Made by a program: the position numbers and the translations under genes | The notes under the pieces: model-generated | Database searches by the model: none | What the model was told of the DNA's origin: nothing | Seen by the model: the letters and a program-made list of their open reading frames with translations, nothing else | Shown here: positions 26,226-35,366 of the stretch, piece after piece | How positions within the stretch are numbered: position 1 is the first letter of the stretch | Layout: each line of letters opens with the position of its first letter | DNA from: Streptomyces sp. R41 | Lineage (GTDB): Bacteria; Actinomycetota; Actinomycetes; Streptomycetales; Streptomycetaceae | DNA length: 64,000 nt | NCBI RefSeq assembly: GCF_041053055.1 | Contig: NZ_CP163443.1 | Coordinates: 8,663,001 to 8,727,000, forward strand | Direction: 5' to 3'

Positions 26226-27073
26226 TGTCCGCCACGTCCACGGCGCTGCGCCGCAAACGAGCCGCGACCGCGGGCTTCCACCTGGGCGCCGGCACCCTGG
26301 CCGTCCTGTGGCTGCTGCCCATAGCCCTGGTCCTGGTGACCAGCCTGCGCTCCTTCGACGACATCGCCGCACATGGCCTGGGCAGTTGGCCCCGCTCCTT
26401 CACCCTCGGCAACTTCCGCCAGGCCTGGGTCGACGGCGGCCAGCAGCGGGCCCTGATCAACAGCCTGGCCGTCACCGTGCCGTGCGTCCTGGTGACACTG
26501 GCCCTCGCCGCCATGGCCGCGTTCGCCCTCAGCCGCTACGAACTGCCCTTCCGCCGCTCCCTGTTGCTGCTCATGCTCGGCGGCAACCTGCTCCCACCGC
26601 AGATCCTGCTCATCCCGGTCTCCAAGCTGAGCGAGCTGATGGGCATCTTCGACACCCTGCCGGCCCTCGTCGGCGTGCAGATCGGCTTCGGCGTCGGCTT
26701 CTACGTCTTCGTCCTGCACGGCTTCATGCGCGCCATACCGCCCGAGATCCAGCAGGCAGCGGTCGTCGACGGCGCGGGTCCCTGGCAGGTCTTCTGGCGG
26801 ATCATCCTCCCGCTGACCCGCCCCGCGCTCGCCGCGCTCAGCGCGCTGTCCTTCACCTGGATCTTCAACGACCTGCTCTGGGCGATCACCGTGCTGCGCA
26901 GCGACACCAAGATGCCGATCACCGCCGCCCTCATCGGGCTCCAGGGGCAGTACGTGTCGATGTGGAACGTGATCGCCGCCGGGTCGGTCATCGCGGCCGC
27001 GCCCACCGTGGCCGTGTTCCTCCGGTTCCAGCGGCACTTCGTGGCCGGCCTCAACCTGGGAGCGGTGAAGTGA
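26225..27073 (+). CDS. Sugar ABC importer permease, MalG type
   Basis: This 282-residue protein has six predicted helices and a typical MalG-like periplasmic segment (LRSFDDIAAHGLGSWPRSFTLGNF, about 40-65). Its EAA-like loop is QQAAVVDGAGPWQVFWRIILPL. The ATG at 26225 overlaps the preceding stop (TGATG), which indicates coupling with the MalF partner. The stop in turn overlaps the GTG of the GH36 gene, linking uptake directly to intracellular hydrolysis. Confidence 0.93.
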   Translation: MSATSTALRRKRAATAGFHLGAGTLAVLWLLPIALVLVTSLRSFDDIAAHGLGSWPRSFTLGNFRQAWVDGGQQRALINSLAVTVPCVLVTLALAAMAAFALSRYELPFRRSLLLLMLGGNLLPPQILLIPVSKLSELMGIFDTLPALVGVQIGFGVGFYVFVLHGFMRAIPPEIQQAAVVDGAGPWQVFWRIILPLTRPALAALSALSFTWIFNDLLWAITVLRSDTKMPITAALIGLQGQYVSMWNVIAAGSVIAAAPTVAVFLRFQRHFVAGLNLGAVK

Positions 27074-29148
27074 CCTCGTACCGGCGCTGGACCCTGCGCA
27101 CCGAGAACACCAGCTACACCGTCCGTCTCTCTGCGGACGGCCCGTGGGCCGAGCTCGACGCCTGGGGGCCGCTCGGCGTCGAGCACGGTCCCTCTGCCCT
27201 CGACTGGTCGAGGCGCACGCACTTCATCACGCCCGCCGACGCGGCACCCGCCGAGTATCTGCCGTACGGGCTGCGGCCGTTCACCGGCGCCGAACTCGTG
27301 GCGGCTCGCCCGGGCGAGGAGCGGGGTGTGTGGTGGGACTTCGACGGGGCGGAGGAAGGGGAGGGGACGCTGCGGCTCGCCTTCACCGACGCCGTGCTGG
27401 GCCTCCGTACGGTCCTCTGCTACGAGACCGTGCCGGACACGGACGTGATCCTCCGCTGGACCGAGCTGACCGGTATGGAGGAACTGCGCCTGGAGCGGTT
27501 CGACTCGGCCGCCGTGAACATCCCCGTCACCGGCGCGGCCCGGCTCACGTACCTCGCCGGCCAGTGGTCGCAGGAGTTCCAGCGCACCCAACTCGACCTG
27601 AGCAGAGGCACGTTCAGCATGAGCAGCCTCCAGGGCGTGCCCGGACACGCGTACGCGCCCTGGCTCGCCGTGCAGGACTCGGACGCGGAGGCCGCGTATG
27701 GCGTCGCCCTCGAATGGCCGGGCAACTGGCACATCACGGCGGAGGCCGAGCCGGGTGGCGCCGTGCGCGTGCGCGCCGGGCGGGTCCCGCACGAGGGTGC
27801 GGTGCGTCTGGTTCCCGGCGACACCCTGGTGACGCCCCGCCTCGCATGCGCGTTCAGTCCGGACGGCCTCGACGGGCTCTCCCGCGTCTGGCACCGCTAC
27901 GAACGTCACCTCGCCGGCGCGCGGCTGCACCGCCCCCGCAAGGTCCTCTACAACTCCTGGGAGGCCACCGGCTTCGACGTCGACGCGGCAGGTCAGCTGG
28001 AGCTGGCCAAGGCGGCCGCGGACATCGGCGTCGAACTGTTCGTCGTGGACGACGGATGGTTCACCGGCCGCGCCGACGACACCGGGGGACTGGGCGACTG
28101 GTACCCCGACCCGGCGGCGTTCCCGCAGGGCTTCGACCGGTTCGTCGAGGATGTACGCGCCCTCGACCTGGACTTCGGCCTGTGGATCGAGCCGGAAGCC
28201 GTCAGCCCGAAAAGCCGCCTGTACGCCGAACACCCCGACTGGGTCTACCGGATCGGCGACCGTCCCGCCCGACTGGTCCGCAATCAGCTGCTGCTGGACC
28301 TGGGCCGCACCGACGTCCAGGACTTCGTTATCGGCACGCTCGACCGACTGCTGACCGCGTACGACATCAGCTACCTGAAGTGGGACATGAACCGGCCGCC
28401 CACCGAACGCGGCCGCCCGGGCACCGAACGCGCCGACCGGCTCGACCTGGACGCCGGGCACGTCACCGGGTATCTGCGCGTCCTGGACCACCTGCGCGCC
28501 GCCCACCCCGCTGTCACCGTCGAGGGCTGCGCGGGCGGCGGCGGTCGCATCGACCACGCGACCCTCGCGCGGACGGATGTCGTCTGGCCCAGTGACAACA
28601 CCGCCCCACTGGACCGGCTGTCCATCCAGTACGGCTTCCTGCACGCCCATGCCCCGCACGTCATGAGCTCCTGGGTCACCGACGCCCCCGGCGTGTTCGA
28701 CCCACGCCCTCGCAGCCTCGCCTTCCGCTTCGTGAACGCCATGTGCGGCGTCCTCGGCATCGGCGCCGACCTGCGTGCCTGGACCGGGGAACAGCAAGCC
28801 GAGGCCGCCCGGTGGATCGCCCGCTACAAGGAGGTGCGCCAGATCATCCACGAGGGCGAGGCCCGGCTGCTCGGCACCCCCGAGGACTCCACCTGCGGTG
28901 TGCAGTACGACGCCCCGGACGCGGGCACCACCGTCGTCGCCGCGCTCAGCACGGGACGCCTCGACGGCGCTCCGCTCGTGCCCGGCCGTCCCGACCGGCT
29001 CAGGCTGCGAGGCCTGGACCCCGATGCCCGCTACCGCGACAACGCCGCGGGAACGACGTACAGCGGAGTCCATCTGCTCCACTACGGGGTGCCTTTCAGC
29101 TGGAGCGCCCACCACGACGCCGAACTGGTGGTGCTGACACGGCAGTAG
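27070..29148 (+). CDS. Cytoplasmic GH36 alpha-galactosidase
   Basis: This 692-residue protein starts with the GTG at 27070 that overlaps the permease stop (GTGA) and has no signal peptide. The N-terminal beta-sandwich (1-280) precedes the barrel beginning at KVLYNSWEATGFDV. The nucleophile is Asp439 in YLKWDMNRP and the acid/base is Asp509 in WPSDNTAP. VEGCAGGGGRIDHATL is another family block. The C-terminal beta domain ends with SWSAHHDAELVVL. The enzyme would cleave imported alpha-galactosides such as melibiose or raffinose. The secreted GH27 and this GH36 form an outside/inside pair. Confidence 0.93.
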   Translation: MTSYRRWTLRTENTSYTVRLSADGPWAELDAWGPLGVEHGPSALDWSRRTHFITPADAAPAEYLPYGLRPFTGAELVAARPGEERGVWWDFDGAEEGEGTLRLAFTDAVLGLRTVLCYETVPDTDVILRWTELTGMEELRLERFDSAAVNIPVTGAARLTYLAGQWSQEFQRTQLDLSRGTFSMSSLQGVPGHAYAPWLAVQDSDAEAAYGVALEWPGNWHITAEAEPGGAVRVRAGRVPHEGAVRLVPGDTLVTPRLACAFSPDGLDGLSRVWHRYERHLAGARLHRPRKVLYNSWEATGFDVDAAGQLELAKAAADIGVELFVVDDGWFTGRADDTGGLGDWYPDPAAFPQGFDRFVEDVRALDLDFGLWIEPEAVSPKSRLYAEHPDWVYRIGDRPARLVRNQLLLDLGRTDVQDFVIGTLDRLLTAYDISYLKWDMNRPPTERGRPGTERADRLDLDAGHVTGYLRVLDHLRAAHPAVTVEGCAGGGGRIDHATLARTDVVWPSDNTAPLDRLSIQYGFLHAHAPHVMSSWVTDAPGVFDPRPRSLAFRFVNAMCGVLGIGADLRAWTGEQQAEAARWIARYKEVRQIIHEGEARLLGTPEDSTCGVQYDAPDAGTTVVAALSTGRLDGAPLVPGRPDRLRLRGLDPDARYRDNAAGTTYSGVHLLHYGVPFSWSAHHDAELVVLTRQ

Positions 29149-29218
29149 ACCCGGCGGCATATGTTGCCCAGCACGGCAGACCAGCAGTCCCGTTCCCGCA
29201 AAGGAGTCGAACCCCACG

Positions 29219-29992
29219 ATGGACCAGTCCGCACGACGGTACGGTGCCCGCTTCACCGGCCGCACGGCCGTGGTCACCGGCGCGGCCTCCGGGATCGGAG
29301 CGGCCACGGCCGAACGCCTCGCCCTGGAGGGAGCCGCCGTCGTGCTCGCCGACATCGCCGAGGAGCGCGGCGAGGCCGTGGCCGAGCAGATCACCAAGGC
29401 CGGCGGCCTCGCCCGGTTCGTCGGAGCCGACGTCGCCGCGGCGGACGACTGGACACGGATCGTGGCCGCCGCCCACGACTTCGGACCGGTGGACGTCCTC
29501 GTCAGCAACGCCTTCACCGTCGACGTCGCCCCGGCTCACGAGATGTCCCTCGCCTCGTGGCAGCGGCAGTTCGCCGTCAACGTCACCGGCAGCTTCCTCG
29601 GCTTCCAGGCGGTCGTACCCGATCTGCGGGCCCGCTCGGGGGCGGTGGTGCTGACCTCGTCCGTCCACGCCTACAAGGGCATCCCCGGACATCCCGCCTA
29701 CGCGGCCTCCAAGGGCGCTCTGCTGTCCCTGTGCGGTCAACTCGCCGTCGAATACGGGCCCGAGATACGGGTCAACGCCGTCGTGCCCGGACCGATCCTG
29801 ACCGCCGCCTGGGACAGGGTGCGTCCCGAGGACCGGGAGCGCAGCATCGCCGAGACGGCCGCCCGTCGCTTCGGCACCCCCGAGGAGGTGGCCGCGGCCA
29901 TGGCGTTCCTCGCCGCCGACGAAGCCTCCTACATCACGGGCACGAGTCTCGTCGTGGATGGCGGCTGGAGCGTCGTCAAGGCCTCCGCATGA
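29219..29992 (+). CDS. Short-chain dehydrogenase, probable D-galactose 1-dehydrogenase
   Basis: This 257-residue classical SDR has the nucleotide motif TGAASGIG at 20-27, and GADVA for the adenine pocket. It has a Ser in LTSSVHAYKG and the catalytic pair in YAASK. It ends with the usual ITGTSLVVDGGW. The acidic residue in VVLADI favours NAD over NADP. SDRs are too broad to name a substrate from sequence. The assignment as sugar dehydrogenase rests on its place between GH36 and the galactonate enzymes, where this is the only missing step. It has its own spacing (70 bases after GH36) and its stop overlaps the regulator start. Confidence 0.75.
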   Translation: MDQSARRYGARFTGRTAVVTGAASGIGAATAERLALEGAAVVLADIAEERGEAVAEQITKAGGLARFVGADVAAADDWTRIVAAAHDFGPVDVLVSNAFTVDVAPAHEMSLASWQRQFAVNVTGSFLGFQAVVPDLRARSGAVVLTSSVHAYKGIPGHPAYAASKGALLSLCGQLAVEYGPEIRVNAVVPGPILTAAWDRVRPEDRERSIAETAARRFGTPEEVAAAMAFLAADEASYITGTSLVVDGGWSVVKASA

Positions 29993-30765
29993 CCACGCTC
30001 ACCTCTGAAGCAGAAAGGCTGTACGACATGACGCCCTACGCCCGTCGCGGCGTGCACGGTCAGACCGTGGAAGCCCTCGCCCGCCGCATCCTGAGCGGCG
30101 CGATCCCCGAGGGCGCCACGCTCGACCTGGTGGCACTGCAGAGCGAGCTGGACGTGAGCCTCACCGCGCTGCGTGAGTCCCTCAAAGTGCTCGCCGCCAA
30201 GGGCATGGTCGACGCCCGCCAAAAGCGCGGCACCTTCGTACGCGCCCGGGCCGACTGGAACCTGCTCGACGCCGACGTACTGCGCTGGCAGTTCGAAGGC
30301 GGCCGTACCACCGAGGCCGAGCGCGCGCTGCTGCGCAACCTCGCCGAAGTGCGCGCCATCATCGAACCGGCCGCCGTGCGCCTCGCCGCCGAGCGGCGCA
30401 CCGACGCCGACCTCGCCGCCCTCGACAAGGCCCTGGAGGCGATGGGGGAGCAGGACGCCGATGCCGCACACGCCGTCGAAGCCGACCTCGCCTTCCACCG
30501 TGCCCTGCTCGCCGCCACCCACAACGAACTCCTCGAACGCATGGAGATGGTGATCGAGTCGGGCCTGGCCCACCGCGACCGCATCGTGCACAGCCACCCC
30601 CACAGCGAGGACCCCGTACCGGCCCACCACGCCGTCCTGGACGCCGTACGGGACCAGAACCCGCTGGCCGCCGAGGCCGCGATGCGTGCCCTGCTCGACC
30701 AGGCCGGCCGCGATCTGGACCGCATCGGCGGCTCCGACGAGACGGAAGGCCCCCGCGCTCAGTGA
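29989..30765 (+). CDS. GntR/FadR-family regulator of the galactose operon
   Basis: This 258-residue protein starts with an ATG overlapping the SDR stop; an alternative ATG at 30028 follows AGAAAGG and would give 245 residues. The winged-helix domain (about 25-82) contains LQSELDVSLTALRESLKVLAAKGMVDARQKRGTFV, the normal GntR layout, though the usual S-R of the recognition helix is S-L. The FCD effector domain follows, with AFHRALLAATHN and AHHAVLDAV supplying metal-ligand histidines. The family includes DgoR, the galactonate repressor, so a sugar-acid inducer is reasonable. It may act at the paired elements at 21628 and 23881. Confidence 0.88.
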   Translation: MTTLTSEAERLYDMTPYARRGVHGQTVEALARRILSGAIPEGATLDLVALQSELDVSLTALRESLKVLAAKGMVDARQKRGTFVRARADWNLLDADVLRWQFEGGRTTEAERALLRNLAEVRAIIEPAAVRLAAERRTDADLAALDKALEAMGEQDADAAHAVEADLAFHRALLAATHNELLERMEMVIESGLAHRDRIVHSHPHSEDPVPAHHAVLDAVRDQNPLAAEAAMRALLDQAGRDLDRIGGSDETEGPRAQ

Positions 30766-31907
30766 AGATCACTCGCATCGAAACCTTCCTCGTCCCGCCA
30801 CGCTGGCTGTTCTGCCGCATCGAGACCGACGACGGCGTGGTCGGCTGGGGCGAACCCGTCGTCGAGGGACGCGCCGAGGTCGTCCGCGCCGCCGTCGACG
30901 TCCTGGCCGAATACCTCGTCGGCCAGGACCCGCTGCGCATCCAGGACCACTGGCAAGTACTCACCAAGGGCGGCTTCTATCGCGGCGGCCCCGTCCTCTC
31001 CAGTGCCGTCGCCGGCCTCGACCAGGCCCTGTGGGACATCGCGGGAAAGACCTACGGCGCCCCGGTGCACGCTCTGCTGGGCGGCCCCGTGCGCGACCGG
31101 GTCCGGGTCTACGCCTGGGTCGGCGGCGACGAACCCGCCGAGCTCACCGAGCAGATATCCGCCCAGGTGGAGGCCGGTTTCACCGCCGTCAAGATGAACG
31201 GTGCCGGGGCCACATCGCCGGTGGCCACCGCGGCCGAGACCGCGGCGGTCGTCGCCCGCGTGACAGCCGCCCGCGAGGTCCTCGGCCCGGACCGCGACGT
31301 CGCCGTCGACTTCCACGGCCGCTTCACCGTCGCCAGCGCCCGCCGGGTCCTGGCCGAACTCGCCTGTCTGCACCCGCTGTTCGTCGAGGAACCCGTCGTC
31401 CCTGAACAAGGGCACCTGCTGCCCGGCCTGGTCGCGGCGACCGACGTCCCGCTCGCCACCGGCGAACGGCTCTACGAGCGCGGCGAGTTCCTGCCCGTCC
31501 TCGCCGCGGGCATCGCGGTCGCCCAGCCAGACCTGTCCCACGCCGGCGGCATCTCCGAGGTGCACCGCATCGCCTCGCTCGCCGAGACCTACGGCGCCCT
31601 CCTCGCCCCGCACTGCCCGCTCGGCCCGATCGCCCTGGCGGCCAGCCTCCAGATCGCGTTCGCGACGCCGAACTTCCTGATCCAGGAGCAGAGCCGAGGT
31701 ATCCACTACAACAAGGACGCCGACCTGCTCTCCTACCTCGTCGACACCGAACCGTTCCGGTTCGTGGACGGGTACGCACCTCGCAGCGAGGCACCCGGCC
31801 TGGGCATCACCGTGGACGAGGCTGCCGTACGCGCGGCCGACCGCACCGGTCACCGCTGGCGCAACCCGGTGTGGCGGCACGCCGACGGCTCCTTCACGGA
31901 GTGGTGA
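30762..31907 (+). CDS. dgoD: D-galactonate dehydratase
   Basis: This 381-residue enolase-superfamily enzyme follows the E. coli DgoD sequence closely from end to end. It begins MKITRIETFLVPPRW and contains WGEPVVEGRA and FYRGGPVLSSAVAGLDQALWD. It carries the DFHGRF metal/His site, EEPVVPEQ, QPDLSHAGGI and HCPLGPIALAAS, and ends with WRNPVWRHADGSFTEW. The enzyme removes water from D-galactonate to give 2-keto-3-deoxygalactonate. The Asp-x-His and the later His that define DgoD are all present. The GTG start overlaps the regulator stop. This is the firmest assignment in the operon and fixes the sugar as galactose. Confidence 0.95.
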   Translation: MKITRIETFLVPPRWLFCRIETDDGVVGWGEPVVEGRAEVVRAAVDVLAEYLVGQDPLRIQDHWQVLTKGGFYRGGPVLSSAVAGLDQALWDIAGKTYGAPVHALLGGPVRDRVRVYAWVGGDEPAELTEQISAQVEAGFTAVKMNGAGATSPVATAAETAAVVARVTAAREVLGPDRDVAVDFHGRFTVASARRVLAELACLHPLFVEEPVVPEQGHLLPGLVAATDVPLATGERLYERGEFLPVLAAGIAVAQPDLSHAGGISEVHRIASLAETYGALLAPHCPLGPIALAASLQIAFATPNFLIQEQSRGIHYNKDADLLSYLVDTEPFRFVDGYAPRSEAPGLGITVDEAAVRAADRTGHRWRNPVWRHADGSFTEW

Positions 31908-32725
31908 CGGTGCCCCTGGAAATCGTCACCGACCCTGCCCATGGCGGCCGGTGGACGTCACTGCGGGCAGGCGGCCGCGAATGGCTGTGGAGACGCGAGG
32001 CCCCAGGACGCGAGAGCGTGTCCCCCGGCGATGTCTTCGTGGATGCGGGAGGGCTGGAGGAATGCGTCCCCACCGTGCGGGGTGCTCCCGACCACGGAGA
32101 TGCCTGGTCGCGGCCCTGGACGCGTGACCAGCACGGCACGGAAACCGTGCGGGCGAGCCGATTCGTTCTGACGCGCGCGATGCGGCCCACGGCCGACGGC
32201 GTAGAGGCCGACTACGTCCTGACCGCCGACCCGGATTTCCGCTTCGTCTGGGCCGCCCACGCCCTGCTCGACCTGTCCGAGCACGCCACCCTGCATGCCC
32301 GCGCGGGAGCGAGCACCCGTCTCTTCCCGGAAGCGGCCCCACTCTTGGGCCGGACGTGGCCGACAGGCGCCCCCTGGGTGGAGGGAAGCTGGCCCGCCCC
32401 CCGCGGACTGAGCCTGGACCGGCTCGGCCCGGACGACGGCACCGCGGTCGGAGCCGTCGTGGACGTATCACGCTGCTGCGTCCACGACCACGAGGACCGC
32501 CTCGCGCTGACCCTCGAAGCCGACGGACAGCCGCTGTCGATGGGTCTGTGGCGCAACCTCGGCGGCTTTCCCGCCGAACACCCGTATCGCAGTACGGGGG
32601 TCGAGCCGATGCTCGGCCGGGTCTTCGACCTCGCCGAGGCGAGCCCCGGTGACGCCGCCCGCGTGCCGGCGTCCGGGGAAGTCCGCTGGCGGCTCACGCT
32701 GACCGCGGACTGCCGCTGCCCCTGA
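31904..32725 (+). CDS. Aldose 1-epimerase-like protein
   Basis: This protein has 273 residues from a GTG that overlaps the dgoD stop (GTGA); a second GTG two codons later is possible. It starts LEIVTDPAHGGRWTSLRAGGREWLWRR, and the middle GGLEECVPTV and C-terminal GGFPAEHPYRSTGVEPMLGR match galactose-mutarotase-like proteins. The conserved acidic residue sits in the VEPM block. It could speed the interconversion of alpha- and beta-galactose, needed because alpha-galactosidase and galactose dehydrogenase prefer particular anomers. The canonical NHxYFNL motif is not present, so activity is less certain. Confidence 0.75.
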   Translation: MTVPLEIVTDPAHGGRWTSLRAGGREWLWRREAPGRESVSPGDVFVDAGGLEECVPTVRGAPDHGDAWSRPWTRDQHGTETVRASRFVLTRAMRPTADGVEADYVLTADPDFRFVWAAHALLDLSEHATLHARAGASTRLFPEAAPLLGRTWPTGAPWVEGSWPAPRGLSLDRLGPDDGTAVGAVVDVSRCCVHDHEDRLALTLEADGQPLSMGLWRNLGGFPAEHPYRSTGVEPMLGRVFDLAEASPGDAARVPASGEVRWRLTLTADCRCP

Positions 32726-32754
32726 ACCGACCTGTGAGACAAGGAGCCTCGTCC

Positions 32755-33387
32755 ATGGATCTTCGAGCGGCCCTGACCGCCCACCGCCTGGTCGCGATCG
32801 TACGCGGCGCCGACCCTGAGGCCGCGTTGCGCACTGTGCTGACCCTGGCCGACGCGGGCATCGAGCTGATCGAGGTGTCGCTGACCGGCAAGGACGCCCT
32901 GTCCGTCATCGAGCGGGCGCGGAGGGATCTCGGCCCCGACCGGCCCCTCGGCGCCGGCACCGTCCTGACCGCCGACGACGCCCGGGCTGCCCACCGGGCC
33001 GGGGCGGACTTCGCGGTCACCCCCGCGCTGGGAGACGGTGCCGAGGCCGCACGCGAACTGGGCATGCCTGTCCTGGCCGGCGTCATGACGCCGACCGAGA
33101 TCCTGACCGCACGCACCCTCGGTGCCGCCGCACTGAAGATCTTCCCCGCTGCCCAGGCCGGCGGCCCCGCCTACCTCAGGGCCCTGCGAGGACCGTTCCC
33201 GCACGAGCCGTTCGTCCCGGTGGGCGGCATAGACGATCTGGCCGCCCGCGCCTATCTGGCCGCGGGAGCAACCGCCGTCGGCGTCGGCTCACCCCTCGTG
33301 GGCGACGCCGCCGACGGCGGCAGCCTCACCGACCTCCGTGCCCGCGCCCGCGCCTTCCGAGCCGCCGTACAGGAGGTCACGCGGTGA
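32755..33387 (+). CDS. KDPG-family aldolase, probable 2-keto-3-deoxy-6-phosphogalactonate aldolase
   Basis: This 210-residue class I aldolase has the family's TIM-barrel signatures. LVAIVRGADPEAAL is the first strand, and IELIEVSLTG holds the catalytic Glu. The barrel continues with LGAGTVLTADDA, FAVTPAL and ALKIFPAAQAGGPAY with the Schiff-base lysine, and VPVGGIDD closes it. It would split KDPGal into pyruvate and glyceraldehyde 3-phosphate, the job of DgoA. The ATG at 32755 follows AAGGAG at eight bases, better than a GTG seven codons upstream. The family is bifunctional for KDPG and 4-hydroxy-2-oxoglutarate; the galactonate role comes from context. Confidence 0.88.
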   Translation: MDLRAALTAHRLVAIVRGADPEAALRTVLTLADAGIELIEVSLTGKDALSVIERARRDLGPDRPLGAGTVLTADDARAAHRAGADFAVTPALGDGAEAARELGMPVLAGVMTPTEILTARTLGAAALKIFPAAQAGGPAYLRALRGPFPHEPFVPVGGIDDLAARAYLAAGATAVGVGSPLVGDAADGGSLTDLRARARAFRAAVQEVTR

Positions 33388-34274
33388 CCGAAGCCCTCCG
33401 TCCCGACCGACTGGAACTCGGCGAAGGCATCCGCTGGACGGAAAGCGGCATCGTGCTCGTGGACATCCTCGCGGGCCGGCTGCTGACCGCCCCCGACGAT
33501 CCCGGCGCGCCCTTGAAGGAACTGGCTCAACTGCCGGAACCCCTGGGAGCGGTGGCGCCCGTGGCCGACCGTCCCGGCACCTGGATCGCCGCGGCCGGGA
33601 CGGGGATCTGCCTGCTCGCCCCCGACGGCTCCACGACGTGGCTGGCGCGCCCCGAGGCGGCGGCTGCGCTGCCCATGCGCATGAACGACGCCACCGCCGA
33701 TCCCTCCGGCCGGTTCTGGGCGGGCAGTATGGCCTACGGGGCCGACGAGGGCGCCGGCGCGCTCTACCGGGTGGACCACGACGGCACGGTGGTCCGCGTC
33801 CTTGACGGGATCACTGTGCCGAACGGGCCCGCGTTCACGGCCGACGGCCGCACCATGTACCTGGCCGACAGCGCCCGGGGGATCATCCGGCGATACTCCG
33901 TCGACCCGGTGACCGCCCGCCTCGGCGCACCGGAGGCGTTTGTCACCGTGGACGAAGGCAGCCCCGACGGCATGGTGGTCGATGTCGAAGGAGCCGTCTG
34001 GGTCGCCGTGTGGGGCACGGGAGAGGTACGCCGGTATCTGCCGGACGGCCGCCTGGACCGCACCTTGAAGCTGCCGGCGAGTCAGCCCGCCGGTGTGTGC
34101 CTCGAACACGACATCCTTCACGTCACCACCGCCCGCGTAGGTCTTTCCGCACCTGGCGTGCACGATGGCGCACTCTTCGCCGTGCCGGTCGACGTACCGG
34201 GGACACCGGCGCCCGCCTACCGGCTCGACACCGCTGGGCGAATGCGGCCGACGGTCGCGGCGGAGCCGGCATGA
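33384..34274 (+). CDS. SMP-30/gluconolactonase-type sugar lactonase
   Basis: This 296-residue six-bladed propeller has the family's metal-binding positions. ELGEGIRWTESGIVLVDI gives the first Glu, MRMNDATADPSGRFWAGSM the Asn/Asp site, and VPNGPAFTADGRTMYLADS and GSPDGMVVDVEGAVWVA the later ones. SMP-30 lactonases open aldonolactones made by sugar dehydrogenases, so here it most likely converts galactonolactone to galactonate. The GTG start overlaps the aldolase stop, and its own stop overlaps the kinase ATG. Confidence 0.9.
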   Translation: MTEALRPDRLELGEGIRWTESGIVLVDILAGRLLTAPDDPGAPLKELAQLPEPLGAVAPVADRPGTWIAAAGTGICLLAPDGSTTWLARPEAAAALPMRMNDATADPSGRFWAGSMAYGADEGAGALYRVDHDGTVVRVLDGITVPNGPAFTADGRTMYLADSARGIIRRYSVDPVTARLGAPEAFVTVDEGSPDGMVVDVEGAVWVAVWGTGEVRRYLPDGRLDRTLKLPASQPAGVCLEHDILHVTTARVGLSAPGVHDGALFAVPVDVPGTPAPAYRLDTAGRMRPTVAAEPA

Positions 34275-35260
34275 ACACCCCCTGGCTTCCCCTCACCGGA
34301 CCGGTCGTGTGCATCGGCGAGACGATGGCAGCCCTGGCCCCCGACCCGCCCCGGCCGTTGCAGGACGCCGAGTCTCTGCGCCTGTCGGTTGCCGGAGCCG
34401 AGTCGAACGTCGCGATGTACCTGGCGGACCACGGCATCCCCGTCGCCTGGCTCTCGGCCCTCGGGGATGACGCACTGGGGCTCCGTGTCCGGACTGCCGT
34501 CGCAGACGCGGGAGTTGACGTCTCGCACGTGCGTATCGACCCCCACCGCCCCACGGGCCTTCTCGTGAAGAACCCGCTGACAGCCGGTACCCGTGTCCAC
34601 TACTACCGGAGCAATTCGGCAGCCTCCGCCCTCGGTCCCGAACTCCTGGAACAGGAACCGGTGCGCACGGCCTCCGTACTTCACTTCACCGGCATCACAC
34701 CGGCACTCTCCTCGTCCTGCCGGCGCCTGGTCACGCGTGCCCTGGCCGCTCCCGCCGGCGAGCGGCCGTATGCGATCAGCTTCGACGTCAATCACCGCGC
34801 CGCGTTGTGGCCGGCCGGCACGGCTCCGGCCATGCTGCGTGAGCTGGCGGACCGGGCGGACATCGTCTTCGTCGGTCTCGATGAGGCGCAGGACCTGTGG
34901 GGCGCGAAACTGACGGCCACGAGCATCCGTGAGCTGCTCCCGAATCCCAGGATCCTGGTCGTCAAGGACGGGGCCCGCGCCGCGTCCGCTCTCACCGAGG
35001 AGGGCATCCGGACGGTGCCGGCACTGCGGACGACGGTCGTGGAGCCCGTCGGCGCCGGTGACGCTTTCGCGGCCGGCTTTCTCGCGGGCCTGGTACGAGG
35101 ACTGACCATGACGCAAGCCCTCCGGCTGGGTCACGTCACCGCCGTGTCCGCTCTCAAAGTGACGGGAGACCACGGCACCTTGCCCGGGACCGAAGAGATG
35201 GAACGGCTCCTCCAGATCCCGGCGCGGGAGTGGGAAGTGCTGGATGCCGACCAGCTCTGA
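34271..35260 (+). CDS. PfkB-family sugar-acid kinase, probable 2-keto-3-deoxygalactonate kinase
   Basis: This 329-residue ribokinase-like protein has the N-terminal VVCIGETMAALAPD, the sugar-binding GAESNVAMYLADHG and the anion-hole/catalytic-base motif PVGAGDAFAAGF. The strand ILVVKDGARAA precedes it. KDG kinases (KdgK) belong to this family, whereas E. coli DgoK is in a different fold family. So this would be a non-orthologous replacement for DgoK that phosphorylates KDGal at C6 before the aldolase acts. It is the last gene of the operon; its ATG overlaps the lactonase stop. Confidence 0.88.
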   Translation: MNTPWLPLTGPVVCIGETMAALAPDPPRPLQDAESLRLSVAGAESNVAMYLADHGIPVAWLSALGDDALGLRVRTAVADAGVDVSHVRIDPHRPTGLLVKNPLTAGTRVHYYRSNSAASALGPELLEQEPVRTASVLHFTGITPALSSSCRRLVTRALAAPAGERPYAISFDVNHRAALWPAGTAPAMLRELADRADIVFVGLDEAQDLWGAKLTATSIRELLPNPRILVVKDGARAASALTEEGIRTVPALRTTVVEPVGAGDAFAAGFLAGLVRGLTMTQALRLGHVTAVSALKVTGDHGTLPGTEEMERLLQIPAREWEVLDADQL

Positions 35261-35366
35261 GGGAGTTTCCGGTGGGAGAACCGAGCCTGCTCGACCTGTT
35301 GGAGGGGCGGCCCCAGCGGACTCTGCAGCCGGCGCCTGGCGTTGCGGCCACCCATGCCGCGAGGCG

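Noticed and set aside
27120..28595. Rightward Arg/Gly-rich frames overlapping the GH36 gene
   Set aside because: They are out-of-frame copies of GH36 coding sequence without independent start signals.
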